Shown here: positions 1 to 5,314 of the stretch, one piece after another
How positions within the stretch are numbered: the first letter of the stretch is position 1
Layout of the letters: each line of letters starts with the position of its first letter
From: an uncultured Acidobacteriota bacterium
GTDB lineage: Bacteria; Acidobacteriota; Terriglobia; Bryobacterales; Bryobacteraceae
Length of the DNA: 7,762 bases
Direction: 5' to 3'
Assembly (NCBI GenBank): GCA_937952345.1
Contig: CALFYN010001197.1
Location: 1-7,762 of the forward strand
Notes under the pieces: generated by a model
Database searches by the model: none
Seen by the model: only the letters and a program-made list of their open reading frames with translations
What the model was told of the DNA's origin: nothing
Position numbers and translations under genes: made by a program

Positions 1-203
1 ACACCGATCCCGTTTTCCGCCAGAAACCGGTCACACTCAGCCTGAGACTGAAACTGGCCGCATAACTCCGCGTACACCACATCACAGATGACCAGCGAAC
101 CCAGGCTACTCGCCTGCTCAATCGCCGACAGCGAAGCCTGCCAAAAGCGTTCGTCCCCAGTCAACACATCCAGCAGTACATTCGTGTCCAGAGCCGAGAT
201 CAC
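1..203 (-). CDS. vapC: VapC-family PIN-domain toxin, N-terminal part (cut by window edge)
   Basis: This is the first 67 codons of a PIN-domain protein; the rest lies beyond the left edge. The start is a GTG whose last two bases fall in the TGA stop of the upstream AbrB-type antitoxin (GTGA overlap), an arrangement typical of coupled toxin-antitoxin pairs. The product begins VISALDTNVLLDVL, giving the first conserved PIN aspartate at residue 6 (DTN). The later VVYAEL segment supplies the conserved acidic residue at 46. PIN toxins of this class are Mg-dependent endoribonucleases that cut tRNA or rRNA and stop translation; that role is known for the family and inferred here. The C-terminal acidic residues are not visible, so whether the toxin is intact cannot be judged. 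No lesion is seen in the visible part. Confidence 0.87.
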   Translation of the reverse strand, partial: MISALDTNVLLDVLTGDERFWQASLSAIEQASSLGSLVICDVVYAELCGQFQSQAECDRFLAENGIG

Positions 204-412
204 AACTTGCCTCGCACTTCATCCACATAGGCGTCGACGTCGGCGGCCCCGCAGTATCCCTTCCAGTTCCGAAGCGGCAGCCGCGGCACCCGCTTCCGTA
301 GCAGGATCTCCCCCCGCTCCACCGCGAACTCAACCTCCGTATCCGGCCCAATCCCAAACCGGTCCCGAATCTCTTTCGGAATGGTGACCTGCCCTCGTTC
401 TCCTACTTTCAT
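200..412 (-). CDS. vapB: AbrB/MazE-type antitoxin (VapB-like) of a type II toxin-antitoxin pair
   Basis: This 70-residue protein has an N-terminal swapped-hairpin AbrB domain at residues 1-40, with the signature GQVTIPKEIRDRFGI followed by the beta strands EVEFAVERGEILLRK. The C-terminal part (about 45-70, ending VDAYVDEVRGKL) is where family members bind and block their toxin. The gene directly precedes, and overlaps by four bases, the PIN toxin on the same strand, so it should neutralise VapC and, with it, repress the shared promoter. The ATG at 412 fits the family N-terminus exactly. There is no good ribosome binding site just upstream, and the start codon lies inside a dyad (410-425), so translation may be leaderless or weak. 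The length is normal for the family. Function is inferred from the domain and the pairing. Confidence 0.9.
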   Translation of the reverse strand: MKVGERGQVTIPKEIRDRFGIGPDTEVEFAVERGEILLRKRVPRLPLRNWKGYCGAADVDAYVDEVRGKL

Positions 413-438
413 ACTCTAAAGTATGACATGAAATCATG
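410..438. promoter_or_regulatory. Operator-like dyads at the start of the AbrB-type antitoxin gene
   Basis: Two adjacent inverted repeats sit at the 5' end of the antitoxin gene. CATACT-CTAA-AGTATG at 410-425 has perfect 6-bp arms and includes the antitoxin start codon. CATGA-AA-TCATG at 427-438 has 5-bp arms. AbrB/VapB antitoxins, alone or with their toxin, commonly bind dyads over their own promoter and start, so these are likely autoregulatory sites. No convincing -35/-10 pair was identified. Confidence 0.5.
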
Positions 439-451
439 ATCCCCTGCCAGA

Positions 452-584
452 TCACCCTGACGGGATAGGGCTCGAAGGCGCGCTTCCCTGGGCGTACTTG
501 CGGGCAATCTCCCAAACTGACACGGCGCTCAGTTAAACCTCGTTTGCGGGGTCAAGAAGTGCACGTATCGAGAAGCAGTCTCAT
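452..584 (-). pseudogene. Remnant of a PIN-domain (VapC-type) toxin gene, deleted, frameshifted and truncated
   Basis: The reading frame opens at an ATG (584-582) that overlaps the stop of the Phd-type antitoxin by ATGA, as in an intact pair. It encodes MRLLLDTCTS, the typical N-terminus of a PIN toxin, and then hits TGA at 552-554. One frame over, from about 559, the reading is LLDPANEV, a TAA at 533-535, then LSAVSVWEIARKYAQG. This is the middle of such toxins, with the conserved WEI acidic residue. About 20-25 residues normally found between these two pieces are missing. A further shift near 485 moves the sense into a third frame reading GKRAFEPYPVRVI. The C-terminal half is absent, because the neighbouring antitoxin's promoter region begins there. 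An internal deletion, at least one frameshift, a nonsense codon and a lost 3' end mean no active nuclease can be made. Family PIN toxins run about 125-140 residues. Confidence 0.8.
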
Positions 585-850
585 GGCGATCGCCGCCAGG
601 GAAAGATCGGCGAACCATCAAACTCCGCAAGTTCTTCGTCGCTCATTGGATCGAATGCACCGGGCTCCCACTGAATCTGACCCTTTAACAACCCGGCAGT
701 ACGCACAGGGTGCGCAGGTGGACTGCTCAAGGGGCGGAGTTCGGCCACCGGCTGATTATGACGGCACACGATGATGACCTCACCCTGAACGGCTCTCTCG
801 ATGTAGCGTGAGAGGTGCGTCTTCGCCTCTTGAATGTTGATTCTGGTCAT
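581..850 (-). CDS. Phd/YefM-family antitoxin, intact but beside a dead toxin gene
   Basis: This 89-residue protein begins MTRINIQEAKTHLSRYIERA, the standard N-terminus of Phd/YefM antitoxins, followed by the DNA-binding and dimer strand segment GEVIIVCRHNQPVAELRPL (about 23-41). The C-terminal stretch GLLKGQIQWEP...MSDEELAEF (about 53-77) is the part that wraps the PIN toxin in this class. The start at 850 was chosen because it aligns with the family. An in-frame ATG at 865 adds only five residues, and the frame extends upstream to 991 into the LysR gene, which looks spurious. The next gene on the strand is the toxin remnant, overlapped by four bases, so this is now an orphan antitoxin. It may persist by repressing its own promoter, by drift, or by countering a related toxin. 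No lesion is visible in it. Confidence 0.87.
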   Translation of the reverse strand: MTRINIQEAKTHLSRYIERAVQGEVIIVCRHNQPVAELRPLSSPPAHPVRTAGLLKGQIQWEPGAFDPMSDEELAEFDGSPIFPWRRSP

Positions 851-875
851 CTTCCCATTTTCCATGGGAGCGCGA

Positions 876-903
876 AATCCGACCAGATGCTGGTCGGATT
901 CTA
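876..903 (-). promoter_or_regulatory. Operator-like perfect 11-bp inverted repeat with overlapping -10 element, upstream of the Phd-type antitoxin
   Basis: AATCCGACCAG (876-886) and CTGGTCGGATT (890-900) form a perfect inverted repeat around the three bases ATG. On the minus strand TAGAAT (903-898), a good -10 hexamer, overlaps the outer edge of the repeat, so transcription toward the antitoxin would begin inside it. A -35 is not clear; TTTTTG (925-920) at 16 bp is the best candidate. The position, 25-50 bases before the antitoxin start, fits an autoregulatory operator. The repeat is also about 60 bases past the LysR stop, so it could act as a weak terminator, but only three T follow the stem. 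Confidence 0.55.
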
Positions 904-959
904 GACCTGAAATCAAGGACAAAAATCGGTCTGAGTCTCCGGAAGCCCAACAGGCCCCC

Positions 960-1850
960 TCATCGCCACCGCGCCGCGCACGCCTCCACAAACCGCCGCC
1001 CCACCCCCGCCAGCCCCTGCCGCCCCGACGCCAGCACCACCGTAGTCGTCACCCCCGGCAGCGCCTTCGCCACACACTGCCGCCCCCCCAGCCGCGCCAC
1101 CGATGCCGGCGCAATCGTCACCCCCATCCCCGCCTCCACCAGAGCCACCACCGTCGGCCACTGCGTCGCCTCCTGCACAATCCGCGGCTCGAATCCCGCC
1201 GCCCGGCAACATGCCAGCAGTTCATCATGAAAACCCGCCCCCAGCCGCCGTGGGAAAAACACAAACGGATCCTGCGCCAGCGCCGCCAGCCGCATCCGCT
1301 TCACCCCCGCCAGCCGGTGTTGCCGCGGCAGGATCACTGAAACCCCCTCCCGGTACCGGTGCAACTCATGCAACCCCTCCCCCACCGCCTCACAGCGCAG
1401 AAACCCCACATCCGCCGACCCCGCCAACAGCGCCTCCCCGATCGCCGCCGTCGACATCTCCCGCAGACTCACGTCCACCTCCGGCAGCATCCTCCGGAAC
1501 CCCCGGATCACCCGAGGCAACGCCCCCAGCATCACCGACGGCGGAGTCGCAATCACCAGCTTTCCCGCCTCCCCGCGGCCCGCCGCCTGTGCCGCCGCCA
1601 CCGCCCGCTCCACCTGCTCCATCGCCGCCCGGGCCAGCGGCAACAGCGCCGCCCCGGCATCGGTCAACTCCGTCCGCCGCGTCGATCGCTCGAATAGCGC
1701 AAACCCGATCCGCTGCTCCAGCCGCTGGATCTGCTGCGTCAGCGGAGGCTGCGAAATCGCCAGCTTTTCCGCCGCCCGCCCGAAATGCAGTTCCTCCGCC
1801 ACCGCCACAAAGTAGCGCAGATGCGTCAACTCAATCCCGGAAACATTCAT
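960..1850 (-). CDS. LysR-family transcriptional regulator (HcaR/BenM-like)
   Basis: This is a 296-residue regulator of the usual LysR length. The N-terminal winged helix-turn-helix spans about residues 8-66 (LTHLRYFVAVAEELHFGRAA ... SQPPLTQQIQRLEQRIGFALF). A linker helix rich in Ala and Glu follows at about 67-94. The periplasmic-binding-protein-like effector domain covers about 97-290. The segment EATQWPTVVALVEAGMGVTI (227-246) resembles the BenM/CatM/HcaR branch, which often responds to small carboxylated or aromatic ligands, but the ligand cannot be read from the sequence. The ATG at 1850 has an AGGA seven bases upstream. The gene is divergent from the class III aminotransferase across 71 bp, the classic layout for a LysR protein controlling its neighbour and itself. 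The coding strand is G-rich, so its antisense strand is open for a long way without meaning. Confidence 0.93.
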   Translation of the reverse strand: MNVSGIELTHLRYFVAVAEELHFGRAAEKLAISQPPLTQQIQRLEQRIGFALFERSTRRTELTDAGAALLPLARAAMEQVERAVAAAQAAGRGEAGKLVIATPPSVMLGALPRVIRGFRRMLPEVDVSLREMSTAAIGEALLAGSADVGFLRCEAVGEGLHELHRYREGVSVILPRQHRLAGVKRMRLAALAQDPFVFFPRRLGAGFHDELLACCRAAGFEPRIVQEATQWPTVVALVEAGMGVTIAPASVARLGGRQCVAKALPGVTTTVVLASGRQGLAGVGRRFVEACAARWR

Positions 1851-1921
1851 ATCAAAATCCTATCAATCTACACAGACAATTATATTGGACGAATCACCGC
1901 ATCCCACCCTACCATCGAAAC
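1851..1921. promoter_or_regulatory. Divergent promoter region between the LysR gene and the aminotransferase gene
   Basis: This 71-bp gap is distinctly A/T-rich in a GC-rich window. TATAAT reads on the minus strand at 1884-1879, toward the LysR gene, and overlaps TATATT on the plus strand at 1881-1886, toward the aminotransferase. Both lie in the short dyad CAAT-TAT-ATTG (1877-1887). Overlapping divergent -10 elements at a dyad suit a LysR-controlled intergenic region. No clear -35 was found for either direction. I could not settle on one T-N11-A LysR box. Confidence 0.5.
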
Positions 1922-3127
1922 ATGTTGCTCCCCCTGTACGAACGGCCCTCCCTCACCATCCACGGCGGCGAAGGCTGCTACGTCACCGATACCACCGGCC
2001 GCCGCTATCTCGACTTCATCACCGGCATCGGCGTCAATGCCCTCGGCCACGCCCACCCCCGCATCGTCCGCGCCATTGCCAATCAGGCCGCCCTCTGCCT
2101 CCATACCTCGAACCTCTACAGCCACGAATACCAGGCCCCGCTCGCCCATCGCCTCTGCCAGTGGAGCGGCCTCTCCCACGCCTTCTTCTCCAACAGCGGC
2201 ACCGAAGCCATGGAAGCCGCCCTCAAAGCCGCCCTCGCCCATGGCACGCGCCAACACCCAACTAAGTTCCACATGGTGGCCCTCGAAAACTCCTTCCACG
2301 GACGCACCCTCGGCGCCCTCTCCGTCACCGGCCAACCCCACTACCGCCGCGCCTTCGGACCCCTCCTCCCCGGCATCACCTTCGTCCCCGCCAACGGCAT
2401 CACACAACTCCAGGCCGCCGTCACCGAACACACCGCCGCCATCATCCTCGAGCCCATCCAGGGCGAAGGAGGCATCCACCTCCTCACCGAATCCTTCCTC
2501 CGCGAAGCCCGCCGCCTCGCCACCGCCACCAACGCCCTCTTCATCGCCGATGAAACCCAATGCGGACTCGGCCGCACCGGCCACTTCTTCGCCTACCAGC
2601 GCTTCCCCAACCTCCTCCCCGACATCGCCGTCACCGCCAAACCTCTCGCCGCCGGACTCCCCCTCGGCGCAACCCTCTTCAACGACACCGCCGCCCGAGC
2701 CCTCCCCAAAGGCCAGCACGGCTCCACCTTCGGCGGCGGACCCCTCGCCTGCCGCGTCGCCCTCGAAGTCCTCGACGTCATCGAAGATCTCATCCCACAC
2801 ATCCGTCAGACAGGCGATTACCTGCACCAGCGGCTCTCCACCCTCGCCGATACCCGCGCTGCCGGCATGATGGCCGGCCTCCAACTCCCCACCCCCGGTG
2901 CGCCCCTCGTCGCAGCCGCCCTCGAAAAAGGCCTGCTCATCAACTGCACGCAGGGTAACGTCATCCGCCTCCTGCCCCCCTTCATCGCCACCCGATCCCA
3001 CATCGATGAAGCCGTCCAGATCCTCACCGCCGCCGGCCTCCGTCCGCGCCCCATCTCCCCCGAAAATCACCCTACCCTTACCCCTAAGGCCGCTCTCCCC
3101 TCATTCTCCTCCCCCCCTTACCGATAA
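1922..3127 (+). CDS. argD: Class III PLP-dependent aminotransferase, probably acetylornithine aminotransferase (ArgD-like)
   Basis: This 401-residue fold-type I aminotransferase is close to ArgD in length and layout. ArgD swaps an amino group between N-acetylornithine and 2-oxoglutarate in cytoplasmic arginine synthesis. Visible motifs are GRRYLDFITGIGVNALGH (26-43), the phosphate-binding SGTEA (92-96), SFHGRTLGALS (124-134), EPIQGEGG (177-184), DETQCGLGRTG (210-220, with the PLP-N1 aspartate at 210), the Schiff-base lysine K240 in AKPLAAGLPLGA, HGSTFGGGPLA (267-277) and NVIRLLPP (346-353). The position after DE, usually Val or Ile against the cofactor ring, is Thr212. A proline-rich tail of about 28 residues follows the usual end. 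The ATG at 1922 matches the family N-terminus but has no clear ribosome binding site. The same frame is open upstream to 1103 only as antisense of the LysR gene. GABA- or ornithine-type activity is possible, since the neighbours are not arginine genes. Confidence 0.85.
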   Translation: MLLPLYERPSLTIHGGEGCYVTDTTGRRYLDFITGIGVNALGHAHPRIVRAIANQAALCLHTSNLYSHEYQAPLAHRLCQWSGLSHAFFSNSGTEAMEAALKAALAHGTRQHPTKFHMVALENSFHGRTLGALSVTGQPHYRRAFGPLLPGITFVPANGITQLQAAVTEHTAAIILEPIQGEGGIHLLTESFLREARRLATATNALFIADETQCGLGRTGHFFAYQRFPNLLPDIAVTAKPLAAGLPLGATLFNDTAARALPKGQHGSTFGGGPLACRVALEVLDVIEDLIPHIRQTGDYLHQRLSTLADTRAAGMMAGLQLPTPGAPLVAAALEKGLLINCTQGNVIRLLPPFIATRSHIDEAVQILTAAGLRPRPISPENHPTLTPKAALPSFSSPPYR

Positions 3128-3134
3128 GTACGTT
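3118..3134 (+). promoter_or_regulatory. Possible sigma-28 (FliA-type) -10 element before flbD-motA-motB
   Basis: ACCGATAA at 3120-3127 matches seven of eight bases of the flagellar sigma-28 -10 consensus GCCGATAA and contains the aminotransferase stop codon. It would start a transcript about 15 bases ahead of flbD. The expected -35 position (3101-3108) reads TCATTCTC, a poor match to TAAAGTTT, so this is a weak call. Confidence 0.25.
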
Positions 3135-3148
3135 GTAGGCGATCCCCA

Positions 3149-3367
3149 ATGATCCGGCTCACTCGGCTAAATCACGTTGCTGTCTTCCTCAATTGCGATC
3201 TAATCGAGCACATCGAAGTGACCCCGGATACCGTGATCAGCCTCACCTCCGGCCAGAAGCTCGTCGTCCTCGAAAAAGCCGAAGAAGTCGTCCAGCGCAT
3301 CATCGAGTACCGCCGCCTCGTCGCCCAACAATCGGAAAGGGTCCCCCAGCCGGAGAAGTCGGAATGA
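3149..3367 (+). CDS. flbD: FlbD family flagellar protein
   Basis: This 72-residue protein begins MIRLTRLNHVAVFLNCDLIE and continues HIEVTPDTVISLTSGQKLVV, the hallmark of the short FlbD family (N-terminal three-strand unit, LNG/LNC motif, TPDT.I.L..G). A charged C-terminal helix follows (about 46-65, KAEEVVQRIIEYRRL). FlbD proteins sit before motA in many Gram-positive, spirochaete and acidobacterial flagellar clusters. Their molecular role is not well defined, so none is claimed beyond flagellar association. It should not be confused with the Caulobacter regulator of the same name. The gene begins 21 bases after the aminotransferase stop and ends 13 bases before motA, so it is probably translated from one message with motA and motB. 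The ribosome binding site is weak (TAGG about 10 bases upstream). Confidence 0.9.
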   Translation: MIRLTRLNHVAVFLNCDLIEHIEVTPDTVISLTSGQKLVVLEKAEEVVQRIIEYRRLVAQQSERVPQPEKSE

Positions 3368-3380
3368 CGCGGAGTCGGCA

Positions 3381-4199
3381 ATGGCAGCCAAAAACGGTCT
3401 AAAACCCGATCTCGCGTCCTGGGTCGGCGTCATTATCGCCTTCGGCGCCATCATCGGCGGCCTCCTCCTCGAAGGCGGCCAGATCACCGATATCGCCCAG
3501 TACACCGCCGCCATCATCGTCCTCGGCGGCACCCTCGGCGCCACCATGCTCAACTCCCCCCTCCCAACCTTCCTCTCCGCCCTCAAACGCTGCGCCCATG
3601 TCTTCCTCGAACGCGCCGAGTCCCCCCACTCCGTCATCGAAGCCATCATCGAATACGCCACCAAAGCCCGCAAACAGGGCATCGTCTCCCTCGAACAGGA
3701 AGCCGCCGAAATCCAGGATCCCTTCCTCCGCAAAGCCCTCACCCTCGCCGTAGACGGCACTGACCTCCAGGAACTCCGCAAAATGATGGAGCTCGAAATC
3801 GAAATGATCGAACACCGCGCCAGCGCCGAAGCCAAAGTCTTCGAACAGGCCGGAGGCTATGCCCCCACCGTCGGCATCATCGGCGCCGTCATGGGCCTCA
3901 TCCAAGTCATGAAAAACCTCGCCAATATCGATGAGGTCGGCCACGGTATCGCCGTCGCCTTCGTCGCCACCGTCTACGGCGTCGGCATCGCCAACCTCTT
4001 CTTCCTCCCCATCGCCGGCAAGATCAAGGCCCGCGTCCACGAAGAACTCCGCATCAAGGAGCTCATCGTCGAAGGCGTCAGCGGCATCGTCGAAGGCCTC
4101 AACCCCAAGCTCATCCGCATGAAACTCGAAGCCTACACATCGGGTGAACCCCAATCCAAAAAGGAGCCTGCAGCCAATGGCCCGGAAAAAGCGGCATGA
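3381..4199 (+). CDS. motA: Flagellar stator protein MotA
   Basis: This 272-residue inner-membrane protein is a MotA. Four membrane segments are visible, at about 12-31, 38-57, 160-180 and 188-210, with a large cytoplasmic loop between the second and third. In the loop, ARKQGIVSLE places R97 and E105 where E. coli MotA has R90 and E98, the charges that touch the rotor protein FliG. The prolines that E. coli MotA needs for torque appear as P162 (YAPTVGIIGAVMG) and P210 (FLPIAGKIK). MotA surrounds MotB as a five-to-two ion channel that drives flagellar rotation. The ATG follows GGAG by six bases. A hydrophilic tail (about 252-272) is encoded partly in the stretch that overlaps motB. The coding strand is very C-rich. 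Confidence 0.95.
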   Translation: MAAKNGLKPDLASWVGVIIAFGAIIGGLLLEGGQITDIAQYTAAIIVLGGTLGATMLNSPLPTFLSALKRCAHVFLERAESPHSVIEAIIEYATKARKQGIVSLEQEAAEIQDPFLRKALTLAVDGTDLQELRKMMELEIEMIEHRASAEAKVFEQAGGYAPTVGIIGAVMGLIQVMKNLANIDEVGHGIAVAFVATVYGVGIANLFFLPIAGKIKARVHEELRIKELIVEGVSGIVEGLNPKLIRMKLEAYTSGEPQSKKEPAANGPEKAA

Positions 4200-4965
4200 A
4201 GAGCACGCCAACCATGAGCGCTGGCTCGTCTCCTACGCCGATTTCATCACCCTGCTCTTCGCCTTCTTCGTCGTCATGTTCGCCAGTTCGCAAACCGACA
4301 AAGGCAAGGCCGCCCAGGTCTCCGAATCCGTCAAACGCGCCCTCGAAGAAAACGAGTTCGCTTCCGCCATGGCCGGTATCCTCGGCGGCACCGTCGGCAA
4401 CAAGGGCGTCGGCAACGCCATGATGCGCGGCCCGGGCGGCGCCACCAAAGCCGCCGAACCCTCCGCCAAAGACCCCCGCGTCGCCGAACTCCTACCCTCT
4501 CAAATGTTTCTCAATGAACAACTCAAGAACGAAATCAGCACCGGGAAAGTCACTGTCCACATGGGTGCCCGAGGCCTCGTCGTCAGCCTCCAGGAGGCCG
4601 CCTTCTTCCCCTCCGGCGATTCCACCGTCGATGAAGCCGCTTACGACTCCATCGCCAAAATCGCCGAATCCATCCGCATCCTCCCCAACCCCGTCCGCCT
4701 CGAAGGCCACACCGATTCCATCCCCATCCACAACGCCCGCTTCGCTTCCAATTGGGATCTCTCCGCCGCCCGCGCCATCGCCATGCTCCAATTATTCACC
4801 GAGCACTTCGCCATCGATCGCGCCAAATTCTCCGTCGCCGGTTACGCCGATGTCGTCCCCGTCGAACCCAACGATACCCCGGAAGGCCGCGCCCGCAATC
4901 GCCGTGTCGACATCGTCATCCTCAACAAGGCTGGCCTAACCGAAGAACCCACCGCCCGCAAGTGA
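4177..4965 (+). CDS. motB: Flagellar stator protein MotB
   Basis: This 262-residue protein has a short basic N-terminus, then a single membrane helix in WLVSYADFITLLFAFFVVMF (16-35). Asp22 is the ion-binding aspartate equivalent to D32 of E. coli MotB. A plug and linker region rich in Gly and Ala follows (about 45-105). The OmpA-like peptidoglycan-binding domain (about 125-250) carries LEGHTDSIPIHN (175-186), the SNWDLSAARA helix (191-200) and the RARNRRVDI motif (238-246). MotB anchors the stator to the cell wall and forms the channel with MotA. The start at 4177 was chosen because AAGGAG lies ten bases upstream and MARKKR is the usual beginning. An in-frame GTG at 4144 would add eleven residues without a good ribosome site. 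The gene overlaps motA by 23 bases, which favours coupled translation. Nothing here separates proton from sodium use. Confidence 0.95.
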   Translation: MARKKRHEEHANHERWLVSYADFITLLFAFFVVMFASSQTDKGKAAQVSESVKRALEENEFASAMAGILGGTVGNKGVGNAMMRGPGGATKAAEPSAKDPRVAELLPSQMFLNEQLKNEISTGKVTVHMGARGLVVSLQEAAFFPSGDSTVDEAAYDSIAKIAESIRILPNPVRLEGHTDSIPIHNARFASNWDLSAARAIAMLQLFTEHFAIDRAKFSVAGYADVVPVEPNDTPEGRARNRRVDIVILNKAGLTEEPTARK

Positions 4966-4978
4966 TCGCGGCCCCGCC

Positions 4979-5179
4979 TTACTCGTAGTCCGCCTCGTAG
5001 AACCGGTGCGCCAAGCCCGGCAGCAGCAAACACACACTCCCCACCGCCTGCCGGATGGTGATCGCCATCTTGTCCCCTGGATCAACATACGCCACACTCA
5101 GCATCACCCCGATACCGAAAGCCAAACAAAAGGCGCATGCCGCCGGACTGTTTTTCAGCGTATATAGTACTTTCGACAT
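4979..5179 (-). CDS. Small two-helix membrane protein, function unknown
   Basis: I do not recognise this 66-residue protein. It has a short basic N-terminus (MSKVLYTLKN), a membrane helix at about 11-32 (ACAFCLAFGIGVMLSVAY), a short polar loop (DPGDK), a second hydrophobic stretch at about 38-57 and an acidic tail (YEADYE). Two cysteines, C15 and C18, lie in the first helix and one, C50, in the second. The start at 5179 has an excellent GGAGGA five bases upstream. An ATG at 5230 in the same frame would add 17 residues but runs across a 12-bp palindrome and has no comparable ribosome site. The gene is convergent with motB (13-bp gap) and faces the same way as the tolC gene, 135 bp upstream. 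It is less G+C-biased than motA or motB. The strong ribosome site and membrane pattern support a real gene, but no role can be inferred. Confidence 0.65.
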   Translation of the reverse strand: MSKVLYTLKNSPAACAFCLAFGIGVMLSVAYVDPGDKMAITIRQAVGSVCLLLPGLAHRFYEADYE

Positions 5180-5314
5180 CTTAGTCCTCCCTGCAACTCC
5201 ATCATGCAGAGTTCTAGAACTAAACGCCATCTAGTAATACCCCCTGTTCTGCCGCAACAGACCCCTTAGGAGGTTCTACAGTGCTCTCTGACTGGCGAAT
5301 CGGATGCCAAAACC
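5180..5314. promoter_or_regulatory. Intergenic region with a perfect 12-bp palindrome upstream of the small membrane protein gene
   Basis: This 135-bp gap is relatively A/T-rich at 5201-5240. AGTTCTAGAACT at 5210-5221 is a perfect 12-bp palindrome, 31 bases ahead of the small membrane protein start, where a repressor site would sit. TATTAC on the minus strand (about 5241-5236) is a possible -10 with no good -35. A weak dyad, CTGTT-N7-AACAG (5244-5260), lies nearer the tolC end but has no T-run, so I do not call a terminator. AGGAGG on the plus strand at 5268-5273 is discussed among the findings. Confidence 0.4.

Noticed and set aside
851..991. Upstream extension of the Phd-type antitoxin to an ATG at 991
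   Set aside because: The extra 47 residues overlap the LysR 3' end and the operator region and do not resemble the family; MTRINIQEAK at 850 is the usual start.
1103..1921. Long plus-strand open frame joined in frame to the aminotransferase, a 674-codon Pro/Ala-rich fusion
   Set aside because: It is the antisense of the LysR gene and reads as low-complexity Pro/Ala/Ser. The LysR domains on the minus strand are unmistakable, and the aminotransferase N-terminus begins naturally at 1922.
1880..3070. 396-codon minus-strand open frame antisense to the aminotransferase
   Set aside because: Gly/Glu/Ala-rich and without any fold pattern; it follows from the C-rich codon endings of the aminotransferase gene, whose motifs are complete.
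4144..4176. GTG start for motB at 4144
   Set aside because: The AAGGAG at 4161-4166 lies between this GTG and the ATG at 4177, and MARKKR is the normal MotB beginning.
3399..4211. 270-codon minus-strand open frame antisense to motA
   Set aside because: Low-complexity Asp/Glu/Phe/Gly composition produced by motA codon bias; motA is fully supported on the other strand.
4966..4978. Terminator between the convergent motB and small membrane protein genes
   Set aside because: The gap is only 13 bp, with a 4-bp GCGG/CCGC dyad and no T-run in either direction.
5180..5230. Longer form of the small membrane protein from an ATG at 5230
   Set aside because: No ribosome site comparable to GGAGGA before 5179, and the extension crosses the palindrome and adds a polar stretch unlike the rest.
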